Shown: positions 13,030-25,310 of the stretch, piece by piece
Layout: every line of letters begins with the position of its first letter
How positions within the stretch are numbered: position 1 is the stretch's first letter
Source: Paguma larvata
Taxonomy: Eukaryota > Chordata > Mammalia > Carnivora > Viverridae
Direction: 5' to 3'
DNA length: 64,000 nt
Assembly (NCBI GenBank): GCA_030068075.1
Contig: CM057843.1
Span: 40,183,832-40,247,831, forward strand
The notes under the pieces: model-generated
Databases searched by the model: none
Seen by the model: only the letters and a program-made list of their open reading frames with translations
What the model was told of the DNA's origin: nothing
Program-made: the position numbers and the translations under genes

Positions 13030-13260
13030 TCATGGTTAGGAGTAGGTAGTTTGACGTGAGAGTCCTGTGTCCAAATCCTGCTTCTGCCACCTCCTGGCAG
13101 AGTAGCCTTGCGCTAATTTCTTGACCCCCTGAGCCTCAGTGTTTCCCCCATATAAAGAGGACAATATCAGTGCCTTGCTCACAGCGTTACTTGAGGGTCC
13201 AAGAAATAATGCGTGCGTTACCTAACGGGTAGCAAGCGGATGATAGCTGCTGCTGTTGTT
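13030..13260 (+). repeat. MIR element
   Basis: A recognisable MIR with the tRNA-derived part (TCCAAATCCTGCTTCTGCCAC), the core and a 3' part ending TAGCAAGCGGATGATAGC. Confidence 0.75.
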
Positions 13261-13689
13261 TTTATTATTACGGACAACCAGCATGTAAGTAACGTGTACG
13301 CACATAGCAGCAGGGTGTTGGTGACACTTAAAGATGTCCACAGGACAGCTCGTTCCTTAGTCCGCTCAGAGCTGCGGCACAGCCAACAGAGAAAGAAGCT
13401 GGAAGGCACGTGCAGAAGACACTTCAAAGAACATCCCCCTGGTAGGTCGGCCTTTGCCGGCCGACTGCTTCTGGCCTTGTGGGCTTGGGATTCTCCCCTC
13501 CTCCTCTGGCCGCGACTGTTCCAGACCTTCCTCCTGACAAGGAAGGCCGCTGGCTGGAGGCTTTGCGAGGTCGATTTCAGCTCTGCGGAGGCCAGGACTT
13601 TCAAACAACTGGCACTCCGGTCCCAGAAAGGACTGCTCCTCTTGTGACAGCCTTCTTCTCGCTGGAGGTTTTGCTCACGTGCGTAGAGC

Positions 13690-13895
13690 GCCAACTGTAT
13701 TCCAGGCACAGTATTGGGCATCTAGATAGAGATTGCTTCCTGCAGTCAGTGGGCCCGTAAAACCCTGTTGTTTCAGTTTGAGCATCCCCGGTTCACAGAT
13801 GAGACATCAGAGTCTCAGAGTAAGCGATCCGCACCTGGTCACACCCCAGAGTGGTAGAGACTGCAGCTCGTGCTCAGATCTTTGGACTCAGGGCC
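13690..13895 (-). repeat. MIR element, antisense
   Basis: The reverse-complement MIR blocks are visible, including CACAGATGAGACATCAGAG and GGTCACACCCCAGAGTGG. Confidence 0.6.
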
Positions 13896-14530
13896 ATCTG
13901 TTATGTAGCCAAGATGGCCATCCTCAGGACTGTTGAGAGTGACACCTTGGAATGAATGACCTCCAAAGGCCCTCTGGTCCCAAGATTGTGGTAGCTTTAT
14001 CCTTTATTTCTCCATCCGTCCATTCTCACCAACTAGAGTATAAGCGCCTCGAAGGTGAGGATAGCATCTTTCTAGTAAAAGCTGATACAATGTTTGGGAA
14101 CCACCTGTCCCGGACTGAGCAATGCTGCCTACCTTTCTGACACAAAGAAGTGAGAAAAGAACAAGCCCATTATGAAAAGGGACACCCAGAAGCTCCAGTC
14201 CCAGAGACTTGCCACCTAGAATGAGCCTACCCGAGTGCACAAAGAAGTAAATAAACGGCTGCAGGAGGCCGGGGGAGTGTTTTGTTTTTTTGGACTTTTT
14301 TTTTTGGGGGGTTGTTGTTTTTGTTTTTTTAGTGTTATAAGAGCGAGAAGTTGGGAACAGTGCACAAGTCCATCCATAGAAGAATAGGTGAAGACATGGT
14401 GGTATATTTATACCGTAGAATCTTAAGGAGCCGTTAAAAAAGAGAGAGAGATCTACATACACTGAAATGTAACACTATCCATAATCTATTGTTAAGTGAC
14501 AGATGCGACTTGTAGAATATTATGTATGTT

Positions 14531-14776
14531 GGGGTGCCTGGTTAACTCAGTCAGTTAAGCATCCAACTTCGGCTCAGGTCATGATCTCACAGTTCGTGGG
14601 TCCAAGCCCCGCACTGGGCTCTGTGCTGACAGCTCAGAGCCTGGAGCCTGCTTTGGATTCTGGGTCTCCATTTCTCTTTGCCCCTCCCCCGCTCACACAG
14701 GCACGTGCTCTCTCTCTCTCTCTTTCTCTCTCTCTCTGTGTGTGTCTCTCAAAAATGAATAAAGGTTAAAAAAATT
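14531..14776 (+). mobile_element. Feline tRNA-Lys SINE with TC array
   Basis: A full-length sense copy. The CT-rich region is expanded into a TC and TG microsatellite at about 14709-14748. Confidence 0.92.
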
Positions 14777-15850
14777 AGATTAGTATGCATGTATAAGCCT
14801 GTATTTCTTTTAGAACCAGTCCCAAACTCTATGTTTGCATAGGAATGCTAATAGACCCAGAAGGATTTATACCAAATTTAAGGGTTTCTTACATTGTAGG
14901 GAGGAGGGAATGGGGCAAAGCTCTCTTGCTTGCTTTCTCTTTCTTTCTCTTTTTCTTCTGTGTATACTTTGTATGGTTGAACTTTTTACAGTGAACAAGT
15001 ATTCCTTTTGTATTTGAAAACAAAATATAGATTAAAAAAAAAAAAAAGAAAGAAGCCGGATCAGGTATTACATCAGGAAGGCAGGAGAGGTTAGCCAGAA
15101 CGACTTGCCTTCCTTGGGTTTCCCAAATTGAGACCACGCGCTCAGGTCCCACCCTTGACGGAAGCAGGGAAGGGGGGGCTGGTGGCTTTCTCCTTGGTCC
15201 AGTTCCTCCGGGGGTCCCGTTGTCTGTGGGGCCCCTCAGGCGCACGAGTGTTTCTTCCATCCAGCGCCAGCACAGCCTCAGCCACGGCACAGGTCGTCTG
15301 CGATGACCGTAACCAAAAGCAGGGAAGCAGGGGCCGTCAGAGCTGAGGACGGCTGACAGGGCCACCTTTGAGCCCCTTGGACTTCTTGAGTCATAACTGA
15401 TAAAACCCACGGTCCCCAGCGGGAAACAAGAAAGAGAAAGAAATGAAAACCAAAACCAGAAGGATGGGCTTGCCCATCTCCAGCCTTCTGCGTTAGTGCT
15501 GGTGCTGCCAGAACTCACTGACCGACCACAGGGGTTCTGGCGAGGTCTCCACTGGGGATGGGAGGCAGCCGTCACGTGCCTATTAAGTCCCCCTCACAAA
15601 CATGAGCCAGGCTGCCTCCTAAATTCTTATCCCACACCAAGAGACCCTGATCTGGTCATAGCTTGTTTTCGTTACAAAAAGTAATACTCCCCAGACTGCA
15701 TCTCTGGCGGGATATACAAGAAACCACTAACTGGGATCCCCTCAGAGGGATGGGGGGAGGGTGAGAAGGACGGACCCTTGTCACTGTATATCCTTTCTGT
15801 ATTTTTTTTAAGGGCTTGGAAACATTACCTGTTAAAAAATGAAAACAGAG

Positions 15851-16050
15851 GGGGCGCCTGGGTGGCTCTGTCGGCTGAGCATCCAACTCTTGGTTTCAAC
15901 TCAAGTCATGATCTCATGGTTCATGAGTTCAGTCCCCTGCTTTAGGATCTCTCTCTCTCTTCTCTCTCTCTCTCCCTCTCTCTCCCCCTCTGCCCCTCCC
16001 CCACTCACTCACTCTGTCTCTCTCAAAATAAATAAATTTCAAAAAAAGTT
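15851..16050 (+). mobile_element. Feline tRNA-Lys SINE
   Basis: A sense copy with an extended TC-rich body. The preceding TGAAAACAGA also occurs just downstream near 16068, consistent with a target duplication. Confidence 0.88.
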
Positions 16051-16079
16051 TTTTGACTTAAGAAAAGTGAAAACAGAAA

Positions 16080-16490
16080 AGTAATATGTGATTGTTGGGG
16101 GGGAAAAGTGGAAAAATTAAAAAAGTAAAAAAAAAAATACTAAAACACCACTGGACACCGAGAGAGAGCCGTTGCTGCATGTCTGTGCCAGGCATCCGCG
16201 TTTTCGTGGAGGTCGATGTTGTATACGGACACGTGCTAGATGGGATCATACTTTAGATATGATTCCGAATCCTTTCTCTATTAGTACTGTGTGCCGTTGG
16301 CATCTTTCCATATGGTTAAAAATTATTTGTAAACATTATTAATGTCCGTACCGTGATTTATTTCATAATTATCCTCCCCCTGTCATTAGATGTTTTAGTT
16401 CCCGTTTTATCGTTACAAAATACACTGAGCGTCTCTGATTATGCATCTTTTTCCATCTTTCTGTTTGGTCCACACCTAGACACAATTCTC
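16080..16490. repeat. Ancient LINE 3'-end-like sequence
   Basis: The AT-rich stretch carries the pattern of an old L1M-type 3' end (AAAGTAATA start, later CATCTTTCCATATGG). The family is not certain. Confidence 0.4.
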
Positions 16491-16600
16491 TGAGGTGTGC
16501 ACACGGGACAAGGCTGTCTTCTCTTGGGATCCCGCGTTCTCGTTTCCAGAGGTTTTCGTCTGCATTATTTCATTTGATGAGTAAAGAGTGTGAGGGTGTG

Positions 16601-16815
16601 GGGGCGCCGGGGTGGCTCAGTGGGTTAATCATCCGACTCCTGATTTCGGCTCAGGTCATGATCTCACGGTTTGGTGGGTTCGAGGCCCGCCTCAGGCTCT
16701 GCACGCTGACCACGCTGAGCCTGCTTGGGATTTTCCCTCTCTCCCTCTCTCTCCGCCCCTGCCCCGCTCACACTCTCTCTGTCTCTCTCAAAATAAATCA
16801 ACTTAAAAAAGAGAA
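16601..16815 (+). mobile_element. Feline tRNA-Lys SINE
   Basis: A full-length, moderately diverged sense copy ending in AAAATAAATCAACTTAAAAAAG. Confidence 0.9.
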
Positions 16816-18196
16816 AAGGGGGTAAGGACGTGATTAGGGCCAGGGAGACAGTGAGGAGAGCCAGTGCCGTAGTGCGATAAATCCCTTGGGAGGGACTTCC
16901 TCGAGGCACGCGTGCCGAGCTCGGTCCACGAAGGACAAGCAGGATGTGCAGGGTGGCCCACACAAGGACATAGCACACACGGGGACCTGTAGATTTGAGT
17001 CGTGAGCCGGTGGGGTGTGGAGAGATCAGATTGGCCAGAGCCAAACCCCGTGTTTTTAGGGAGATAGACAGCGGTCAGACAGATTACGGACCACAGAGTT
17101 GACACTGGGCCCAGAAGCAGGGCGCAGCCAACAGATGTCTTTGAACTTGAGGTTTTGTTAAGGATGCGGTGTCTTCAGCTTCACTTGGGATGGGAGGAGG
17201 TCTGGGAGAAAGCTGCAAGTGAACAGACATGCGACGGTTGCCTCGACCACTCGAAGGGGCCTTCGGACCGCAGCGGTCCTGCCCGTGCAGGGCCAGCCAG
17301 CGCTGGCGGCCGTGTGGTGGCAACCGGGGGACAGTCGGAAATGTCGTTCCATACGCCGTACTTACCCCGGCAGTTTGACCCGTGGCATTGGCGAGACGGA
17401 GTTTTTGTGGGCGTGTGGTTTTTATTTTACAATCGATCCGTGAGATTTTAACGATTGACGTGCGTTCCCGTTTCCTGTCCTCCTTAATGGGAACCGCGCG
17501 GCAGAAATTGCTCTCCTGGGAAGCAGGCCTCAAGCTGGCGCGCGAGGCGGGTTTGGAGATTCCTCCAGCTGAGCCTCACTCGGAGTGCTCCTTCCTCCTT
17601 CCTCATGCGTCTCTGGGTCCCAGAGTCGGCTCCCCATCTCCACCTGAGGGAGAGAATTAAGCCGGCTTCCCTGAAGCCTGTAGCTTGAGATGCTGTCAGC
17701 CCAGGCTGGGGAGGTAGGGCAGGGGGAGGTGGGGCGGGGGTTCTGTCCAGAGAGCACAGTTTACATTTAAATGCCCACGTCCACCCCGTCTGCCCCTACC
17801 CCTACCTCGGAGGTTCCTCCATCTTCTGGAACTCTGCCTCTGAATTCTACCCGTCTGGCTAAGAATTAACCCCCGAGGGAACATGGGGACCAATCACATT
17901 TCCGTGATCTGGTACCCAGACCCCACCTGCAGACTCCTCTCTTGGCCTAAGCTTTGCCCACTAGCAACTTTGAGCTGTTTGTGACTCCTTCTAGACTCGC
18001 CTCAACTGTTGCCATTCCCTCCACCTGGAATACCTTCTCCTTTTTCTTGGGCATCTGTTGCTCACCCCTTGAGATGGAGCCCGAGGGCTTTAAGAAGCCT
18101 GTCCCGACACCCCCTGGGCTGGGCCTGGGGCCCTCCATTCCATCTGCTGTGTGTCTGTGTGGGTCACTGCGTGACCATATTGTATTGGAATTTTCT

Positions 18197-18410
18197 TAAT
18201 TTATGTTAATGTTTTTGTTTATTTTTGAGAGAGAGAAACAGAGTGTGAGCAGGGGAGGGGCAGAGAGAGAGGGAGACAGAGAATTCGAAGCAGGCTCCAG
18301 GCTCTGAGCCGTCAGCACAGAGCCCGACTCGGGGCTCAAACTCACAAACCGTGAGATCACGACCTGAGCCGAAGTCGGAGGCTTAACCAAGTGAGCCACC
18401 AGGCACCTCT
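18197..18410 (-). mobile_element. Feline tRNA-Lys SINE
   Basis: A minus-strand copy. Short flanking repeats GGAATTTTCT and GGAACTTTCT suggest the target site. Confidence 0.9.
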
Positions 18411-18439
18411 ATAATGGAACTTTCTGACTGCTTGGCTCT

Positions 18440-18550
18440 TTCCCTTAGCGGACTGTATGCTCCTCAAGGGCCTGGGTCTCCATCCTCGGTGTATAACCCA
18501 GCACTCCTCGCAGGGCCCAAGCCCCAGCAGGCTCCAGCACACGCTCAAAG
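18440..18550 (+). repeat. L2 3' end
   Basis: It has the L2 tail pattern: TATGCTCCTCAAGGGC through GCACACGCTCAAAGAATG. Confidence 0.6.
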
Positions 18551-18563
18551 AATGCAGTGTTTT

Positions 18564-18779
18564 GGGGCGCCCGGGTGGCTCAGTCGGTTAAGCGGCCGAC
18601 TTCAGCTCAGGTCATGATCTCACCGTCTGTGAGTTTGAGCCCCGCGTCGGGCTCTGTGCTGACAGCTCAGAGCCTGGAGCCTGCTTCGGATTCTGTGTCT
18701 CCCTCCCTCTCTGCCCTTCCCTTGCTCATGCTCTGTCTCTGTGTCTCTCAAAAATAAAATAAAAACGTTAAAAAAAAAT
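18564..18779 (+). mobile_element. Feline SINE, left arm of inverted pair
   Basis: A near-consensus sense copy, preceded by AAAGAATGCAGTGTTTT (18547-18563). It faces an antisense copy about 55 bases away. Confidence 0.93.
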
Positions 18780-18834
18780 TTTTTTTAAACATCTAGCAGA
18801 GTTAGATATGGAGATCAATAGGAATTTTACTTTA

Positions 18835-19058
18835 TTTTTTTTTAATTTTTTTTAATGTTTATTTATTTTTGAGAGACATAGAGGCACAGCGTGAACAGGG
18901 GAAGGGCAGAGAGAGAGAGGGAGACACAGAATCGGAAGCAGGCTCCAGGCTCTGAGCTGTCAGCACAGAGCCCGATGCGGGGCTCGAACTCACAGAATGC
19001 GAGATCATGACCTGAGCTGAAGTCGGCCGCTTAACCAACTGAGCCACCCAGGCGCCCC
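18835..19058 (-). mobile_element. Feline SINE, right arm of inverted pair
   Basis: A full antisense copy. A sequence close to the left flank of its partner (AAAGAATGCGGTATTCT, 19074-19090) follows it after a T tract. Confidence 0.93.
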
Positions 19059-19816
19059 CAAATTTTTTTTTTTAAAGAATGCGGTATTCTAAGACCCCAT
19101 AGTTCCGTTTGGCGGTACACTCCAAAGCAGAGACCTTGCGCTTCCATAAAGCCTCGGCGTGCCACCAGCCTTTGGATTTCGAGGCTCTTTATTGGGTGCA
19201 TATGAGGGATTGTTAAATCTTTTTGTCTTCAAAATTTTGTCTGGTGTGAATATTACATGTCTCTCTCGGGTTAGTATTGGCCTGGCCTATCTCTTTTCAT
19301 CTTTTATTTTCAATCTTTCTGTGTAATTCCGTTTTGCCTCTTCTAGTCAGCATCTGGCTGGATCTTTTCAAATCCTGTCAGATTCTCTGTCTTCCAGTAG
19401 GTGAGCTTCATCTCCTGGGGATTAATGCTACGCCAATACTTCCACCTGTTTCTGCCACCTTCATTTCTGTGTTCCTTTCGTACGTCCTGTCCTTTTTCTC
19501 TGCTGCCTTTTTCCTTCTTCCCTCGCCTTTTGGTAGAGTGACTAAGTGTTCTGTTTTTCTACCTCTGCCCTCCTGGTTTGGAAACTCTGAATCGTATTTC
19601 TGTTCTTATCGTTGGTTACTCTGAAGTTTTAATGTACATACTGAACTATGATTTTTTCTAATGAAGTGTAAACATTTTTATATGTAAATTTCACAAAAAG
19701 GCAAGGTCTCTTATCACTCTTTGCCCATTGAGCATCGAACAGCCCCCCCACCTTTCTTCCTTGCTTATGTTTCTAGAACTTCATGTTTTAAAGTGGTTTA
19801 AACTCTTGTTTAAGTC

Positions 19817-20021
19817 TTTTTTTAATAAATTTTTTTATGTTTATTTATTTTTGAGAGAGACAGAGAGACAGAGTGTGAGCAGGGGAGGGGCAGAGAGAGA
19901 GAGGGAGACACAGAATCCGAAGCGGGCTCCAGGCTCTGAGCTGTCAGCACAGAGCCCGACGCGGGGCTCGAACCCCTGAACCACGAGATCATGGCCTGTG
20001 CCACCGACTGAGCCACCTTTT
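19817..20021 (-). mobile_element. Feline SINE, 5' truncated
   Basis: An antisense copy lacking the usual GGCGCCCC end and with a deletion in the head region near 20000-20010. Confidence 0.85.
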
Positions 20022-20525
20022 TATTTTTTTTACATTCCATTGTTAATTTAGTTGACCCACACGTCGTGTGGATTCCTGTGTCTTCCATTTCTTGCATCCC
20101 ACTTCTCTGGCTTACTCTTCTGCTTGCCAAAGCACGTCCCTCAGGGACTCTTTCAGTAAAGGTAGTGCCGTCATTCCTGGAATCCTCGTTTCCGTGTGTA
20201 TGTGTTTATGTGGGGGTTTTGTTGTGGTTGTTTTAAGAAAATGAAGCGACCTGTTACAACTAATCCGGTTGAAAGTCCTGACATCCCGGTGGTGTAACTC
20301 GACTAGAACTCTGACCAGTGTATTGCTGACTCAACTTTAACCGGAGACCCCTCTTTTTTGGTTCTTGTGCTTCCTGCCTACCCAGGCTAAGAAATGATCG
20401 TGAGCCGCGGGCAGACCCTGTGGGTAGAATAGAAGCAGGAGTAGCCGCGTGGGGTAGTGCTGCTCCGCTCCTTGATGTTCCGGTACCTCTGCCAACGAGT
20501 TTTGTTTTGTTTTGTTTTGTTTTGT

Positions 20526-20730
20526 TTTAACGTTCATTTATTTTGAGAGACATAGAGACAGAGTATGAGCAGGGGAAGGGCAGAGAGAGAGGGAGACACA
20601 GAATCCGAAGCAGGCTCCAGGCTCTGAGCTGTCAGCACAGAGCCCGACGCGGGGCTCGAACTCACAGACCGTGAGATCATGACCTGAGCCGAAGTCGGCC
20701 GCCTAACCGACTGAGCCACCCAGGCACCCC
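20526..20730 (-). mobile_element. Feline SINE, first of tandem antisense pair
   Basis: A full antisense copy, preceded by a (TTTTG)n array at about 20500-20527, likely derived from its tail. Confidence 0.92.
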
Positions 20731-20936
20731 TGTTTTGTTTTGTTTTAATGCGTATTTATTTTTGAGAGAGAGCAGAGGAGGGGCAGAGAGAGAGAGAGGG
20801 AGAGAGAGAGAATCCCAAGCAGGCTCCTCGCCGTCACCACGGAGCTGGACACGGGGCTCGATCTCACGAACTGTGCTACTGTGACCTGAGCTGAAATCAA
20901 GAGTCAGACGTTTAACCGACTGAGCCACCCGGGCGG
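20731..20936 (-). mobile_element. Feline SINE, second of tandem antisense pair
   Basis: It directly abuts the previous copy. Its TTTTG tail joins the neighbour's head, so one inserted at the other's end. Confidence 0.9.
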
Positions 20937-21059
20937 TGTGGCTCAGCTTTTGTTCTAGAACGGAACCGGGAGTCCTCAGGTCCCAGGGGAAGGGGCCAGA
21001 AAGCTTGAGCCCTAACCCCATGGTCGATGCTCTTGTTGGGTAAATTGGGCCTCGTTTGC

Positions 21060-21205
21060 TTCTGTAGGTAACTTCTCTCTTAGAGGCGTCATTTCTTCAT
21101 CCGTTAAAAACATCACCAAGGTTGCAAGGTTCCCGTGAGGCTCATCAATAAAGGAGACAAAGCACATAGTACAGGCCCCGGCGTTTAGGGGACTCTCACT
21201 GAACG
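21060..21205 (+). repeat. MIR 3' part
   Basis: It has the TTCTTCATCCGTTAAAAA block followed by the GTGAGGCTCA and CACATAGTACAGG blocks. Confidence 0.6.
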
Positions 21206-22089
21206 CTATGGAGTGAATGCAGGTGCTTCTTTGAGGGGAGAGGTTACAAAGGATGGGTGAGGGCTAGACGGAGAGTAATAAAGGAAGAAGGTATTGTCTA
21301 CTACAGCAACAGGGTGAGCCAAGGAAAAGAATCAGAGGCTTGCCCATCGCTGCCGTGCTTGGGCAAGGGAAAGAAGCAGGTTGGCTGGGGGTAGGGGAGG
21401 TTAGGGAGAGCAGGCAGGGTAGAAAGGGGAGTTGGGGCTGAGCGTGCGTGGGGCTCTCTGGATCTGCCAGGCCACATGGCTGTTTTTGCCAGGCCTGCTT
21501 GCTCTGCCTCGCACTTGACCTTGGTTCCCCTTCCTGCACAGCCCCTCATTCTAGATAGGCAGAGGCCAGCCCAGTGCGGCCCAGTGGCCAGGCAAGCTGA
21601 AGGCTTAAAAGAGGAAGCATCAGAATAAGATTGGTTTTCAACTAATGTCTTATGAAGGAAGTTGAGTCATTCTGCTTCTGCTATTTGTCCCCTCTGGGCA
21701 TTCAGAGGAGGATAAGTTTGTCCTTCCAGACGAAATAGTCATGACGGGGATTTGCCCTGCTCTGCCCTGGTCCCTCGGTGGACATTTCCAAGATGACCCT
21801 ATGAAACGGAGATTTCTATTTCCCTTTTATATACAGAGAACTGAGGCTCGGTGTGCCGAACGCCTCAGCTACGGCTGGAAACCTTGACTCTGTGGTGCCA
21901 ACACGGAGAAGTCCCATTGTCTCAGGGATGGCAGTTGTGAGCCAGGTGCAGGGCAAGAGAACGAACTTTGATCCGACATCTTCTGCGGGCCGGGCAGGCC
22001 GCCTGGCGTGCCATGTACTCTGCCTCACCCTCAGAACAAGTCGGAAGCAGCTAAGAGAAGACTCTGGGCGGCCCGCTCAAGGTTGAGCC

Positions 22090-22250
22090 TGCGGCCTTGG
22101 AGACGGCCACGTGGGTCCGGCCCCACCTCGACAGCTTGTAGCTGTGTGGCAGTTCTGGCAGGCCACTGACCTTCTCCGAGCCTCAGTCTTGACATCTGAA
22201 AATGGGGTCGATAATGGTAGGTGCTTAGCGAATATCGACAGCGTCGATTC
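22090..22250 (+). repeat. MIR element
   Basis: MIR core blocks, including TAGCTGTGTGGCAGTTCTGG and CTCCGAGCCTCAGTC, run in order. Confidence 0.65.
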
Positions 22251-23396
22251 TGAATCAGTTGGTCGCCCTGCCCTCCAGTGATCCTGACGAATCTAGTTGG
22301 GGAACTAGAAGGAACCTCAGAAGATTTCCTAGGCCATTGGCTTTCAAACTGTCTTCCTCGGGAGAGAGGACCTCGGCTGCCGCAGAAATCCTGGGTGGCT
22401 GAGAGACGGCTGAGCCTGCGGGGCTCCCGCTGCCATCTTTAGTGAGCAGCTCTTTCTTCTGTGAGCCGCGTGACATTTGCATGCTTCTAGCTCTTTTATG
22501 TATTGGGCATGGAGCTAGGATTTCATTTGACCAAAATGGTCTCCTGCTTTTTTTTTTTTTTTTAAGTTGCCAAAGCTAGAACCCCTGCCTTCTAGTTCCC
22601 AGTCTGGTGTTTTTACTGTACTCACTAAAAGAGGGAACTGAAATATGATACATTTTTGAAAGGTTATCATCACCGAAGATCAAAATAAAGCAGATTTTCG
22701 TCCCTCCCGTTAATCAGCCACTCATTTAGTCTAAACTCCCGTCCTATCCAGGATCCCGGGAACAGAGATTTTGCTGTCGGAGAAAACATTGCTATCATAG
22801 CCTTAAACAAGAACCGTCTGTTAGAACCTTCTGCAGTGATGGAGGTGTTCTCTGTCTGCACTGTCCAATATGGTAACTAGTGTGACGGAGGAACTGGTTC
22901 TAAATGTTATTGAATTTCAGTTGGTTTAAGTGTAGATAGCCACGTGTGACTGGCGGCCGCCGTTTGGGACAGCACGGTCTTACAGTGTAGAGCAGGGGTC
23001 GCATGGCGGTCTCTGGCCCCTTGGCATCAGAATCACCCCGAGAACTTGTCAGAAGTGCAGATTCTGGGCTTAGCACCTAGCAACTGAGTCAGTAGGTCTA
23101 GGGCTGAGTGCATTTTAGAACTCGTCTGGTTATTCCGACTTGCAGTCGGGGAGGAAACTGCTGTGTTTTTGAGCTCTTCTTGGCATGGAAGAGCAATGCC
23201 AAAATCAGGCTTTTGACCCTGGCCTTGATCTTCTGGAGAGGCTACGGTAACCTTCTAGGGAATGTCAGACCCTTAAAAAATATGATGGAAGCTGTGGACC
23301 TCTTCTCTGGAAAAAAATACAAACCGCACGTAGTTTCTGTGGGTCACAGACCCTCCTGAGGCTGTCCTTGAAGCCACATTAAGAATTACCCAACTT

Positions 23397-23614
23397 GGGG
23401 GCGCCTGGGTGGCTCAGTCGGTTGGGCGGCCGACTTCGACTCAGGTCACGATCTCACAGTCTGTGAGTTCGAGCCCCGCATCGGGCTCTGTGCTGACAGC
23501 TCAGAGCCTGGAGCCTGTTTCGGATTCTGTGTCTCCCTCTCTCTCTGCCCTTCCCCTATTCACACTGTGCCTCTATGTCTCTCAAAAATAAATAAACATT
23601 AAAAAAAAAAAAAA
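23397..23614 (+). mobile_element. Young feline SINE with perfect target duplication
   Basis: A near-consensus sense copy with an uninterrupted A tail. The flanking AAGAATTACCCAACTTGG is identical on both sides (23381-23398 and 23615-23632, 18 bases), the cleanest duplication in the window and a sign of recent insertion. Confidence 0.95.
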
Positions 23615-25214
23615 AAGAATTACCCAACTTGGATAGAAGAGTTTTACCAGCCGGTGAGGGAGCCAAGTTTGTCTCAGGGCCCAAGAGCCTTGCCCACAGC
23701 AGGAATGCCATACAGATATGCCCAAGGGTTACTCCGGTACTGTCCCAGCCATTCCTGCCCCCAGACTTCTCCGGGGGTTCATCAAGGCACCGTAGAAGAG
23801 AGACAGGCGGTGTACATGCACCGGGCCCCCGGAGAATCCTGAATAAATTCTACACCTTTCCTTTCCCCTTCTGTTTCCTTGGCCTTGTGGGTGAGCTGAG
23901 TGGGTATAGCTGTCACCAGCGCCCACATCTTCAGCTCGGACTGAGAGCAGAGGGGCAGAAGGCATTCGAGGCCCGAGCGGAGCTGGGGGGAGCGTCCAGA
24001 CTGAATAATGGATCAGGATTTTGACCTGCCTTCAAAGGCAGAGACGCAGCTGGCCCCCGCCCCGTCTTCGCTACAAGCTGCGGGAGAGAGAAGGGGCGAC
24101 AGGCCCAGGGCCGGAGAGGCCACCTGGCCAGCAGTTCCAGGCTTCACGAGAACCCTGGTTTTTGGAGGCCAGACCCCTTACAGGAGGGGAAGGAGGGGGT
24201 AAACCAGCGTGCGCGAATGTGTAGGAGGGCTGCTGTCAGGCCAGCGTATCCCGAGAATAGCTTCTTGAACTTGGAGGCTGTCAGTGAGGGTCTGAGTCAC
24301 AGTCACATGGCACAGGAGAAGCCGTACCGCTCCCGGGCCGTGATTTTGTGCCCCTGGGAGGTGAGGGTCAGCCTGTTTTCCCGTGCCCTTCACAGGTCCG
24401 GCTGCCAGCTGCTAGGTTAGCTTCTCAACAGCCTGCTTGTTCCTCTCTCTGCCTGCCAGGCTCTCGGATGAGTCATCAGGGAACTACAGAGGGGGCCCTT
24501 AGCCCGGCTGCCGCAGCCTCCGCTCCTCTGGGCCCGGCGAGTCCACAGGCTCGCGGAGGGCGATCAGGGCCCCTGGCCAGCGGCCCGGCGAACTGCCAAG
24601 GAGACAGGACGGCTCCTGGGGGAGAGGGGCCGCCCCCGCCCCCAGCGTCTCTGGAGGGCTCCGGCCCAGGACGGGCCATGTCAGACAGAGACAGCCGCGT
24701 GAGCCTTGGGCTCCATCTCAAACAGCTGGGTGCCCCTGCAGCAACCACTGACAGCTTGGCCTCATCCGTCTCACTCCTCAGATGGAACTTTCTCTTTATC
24801 CCTCGTGCCCAGGATCCCCCCCGTCTCCGAAGGTCATCCTCCGACCCTTCTAGTCCACATGCTGTTTGCACGGGTTGTCTCCACACCGGGCTCACTCCCC
24901 CTGGGGGGGCTTCCGGGGAGCCCACAGGGCTGCTGGAGAGAGAGCCCAGAGAGAGGTGAAGCCCTATGCTTGGTCTTCAGATTTCTAGAGGTTCAGGTTG
25001 GCGTCGGGGCCCTACTATAAATAATATAAATTCCACTGCTAATGTTCCCTGAAAGAATAATGATACTTAGGTTTTCAGCAAATGGGTGTAGATATTACAG
25101 GAGGAAGCGTGACAGTTCCTTCTGGAAGGCCACAGACAGATGCGTCCTGGGAAAGGAGCCAGGTGCAGGCACTGCCTTTTACATGCCAATTTTTAGACTC
25201 TGTAAAATTTCAAG

Positions 25215-25310
25215 TATATATATATATATGTATGCGTGTGTGTGTGATGTATGTGTGCACACATAAATCTATATACACATACATGTACATACATATATCT
25301 GCCTCCTGCG
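25215..25310 (+). repeat. TA/TG/CA mixed microsatellite
   Basis: Alternating purine-pyrimidine sequence: (TA)n, then (TG)n, then CA-rich. It lies about 500 bases upstream of MAP3K14 exon 2. Confidence 0.85.

Noticed and set aside
24348..24959. 203-codon plus-strand open frame in MAP3K14 intron 1
   Set aside because: It is low complexity (Pro/Gly/Ser/Ala), has no recognisable domain and sits in the GC-rich patch.
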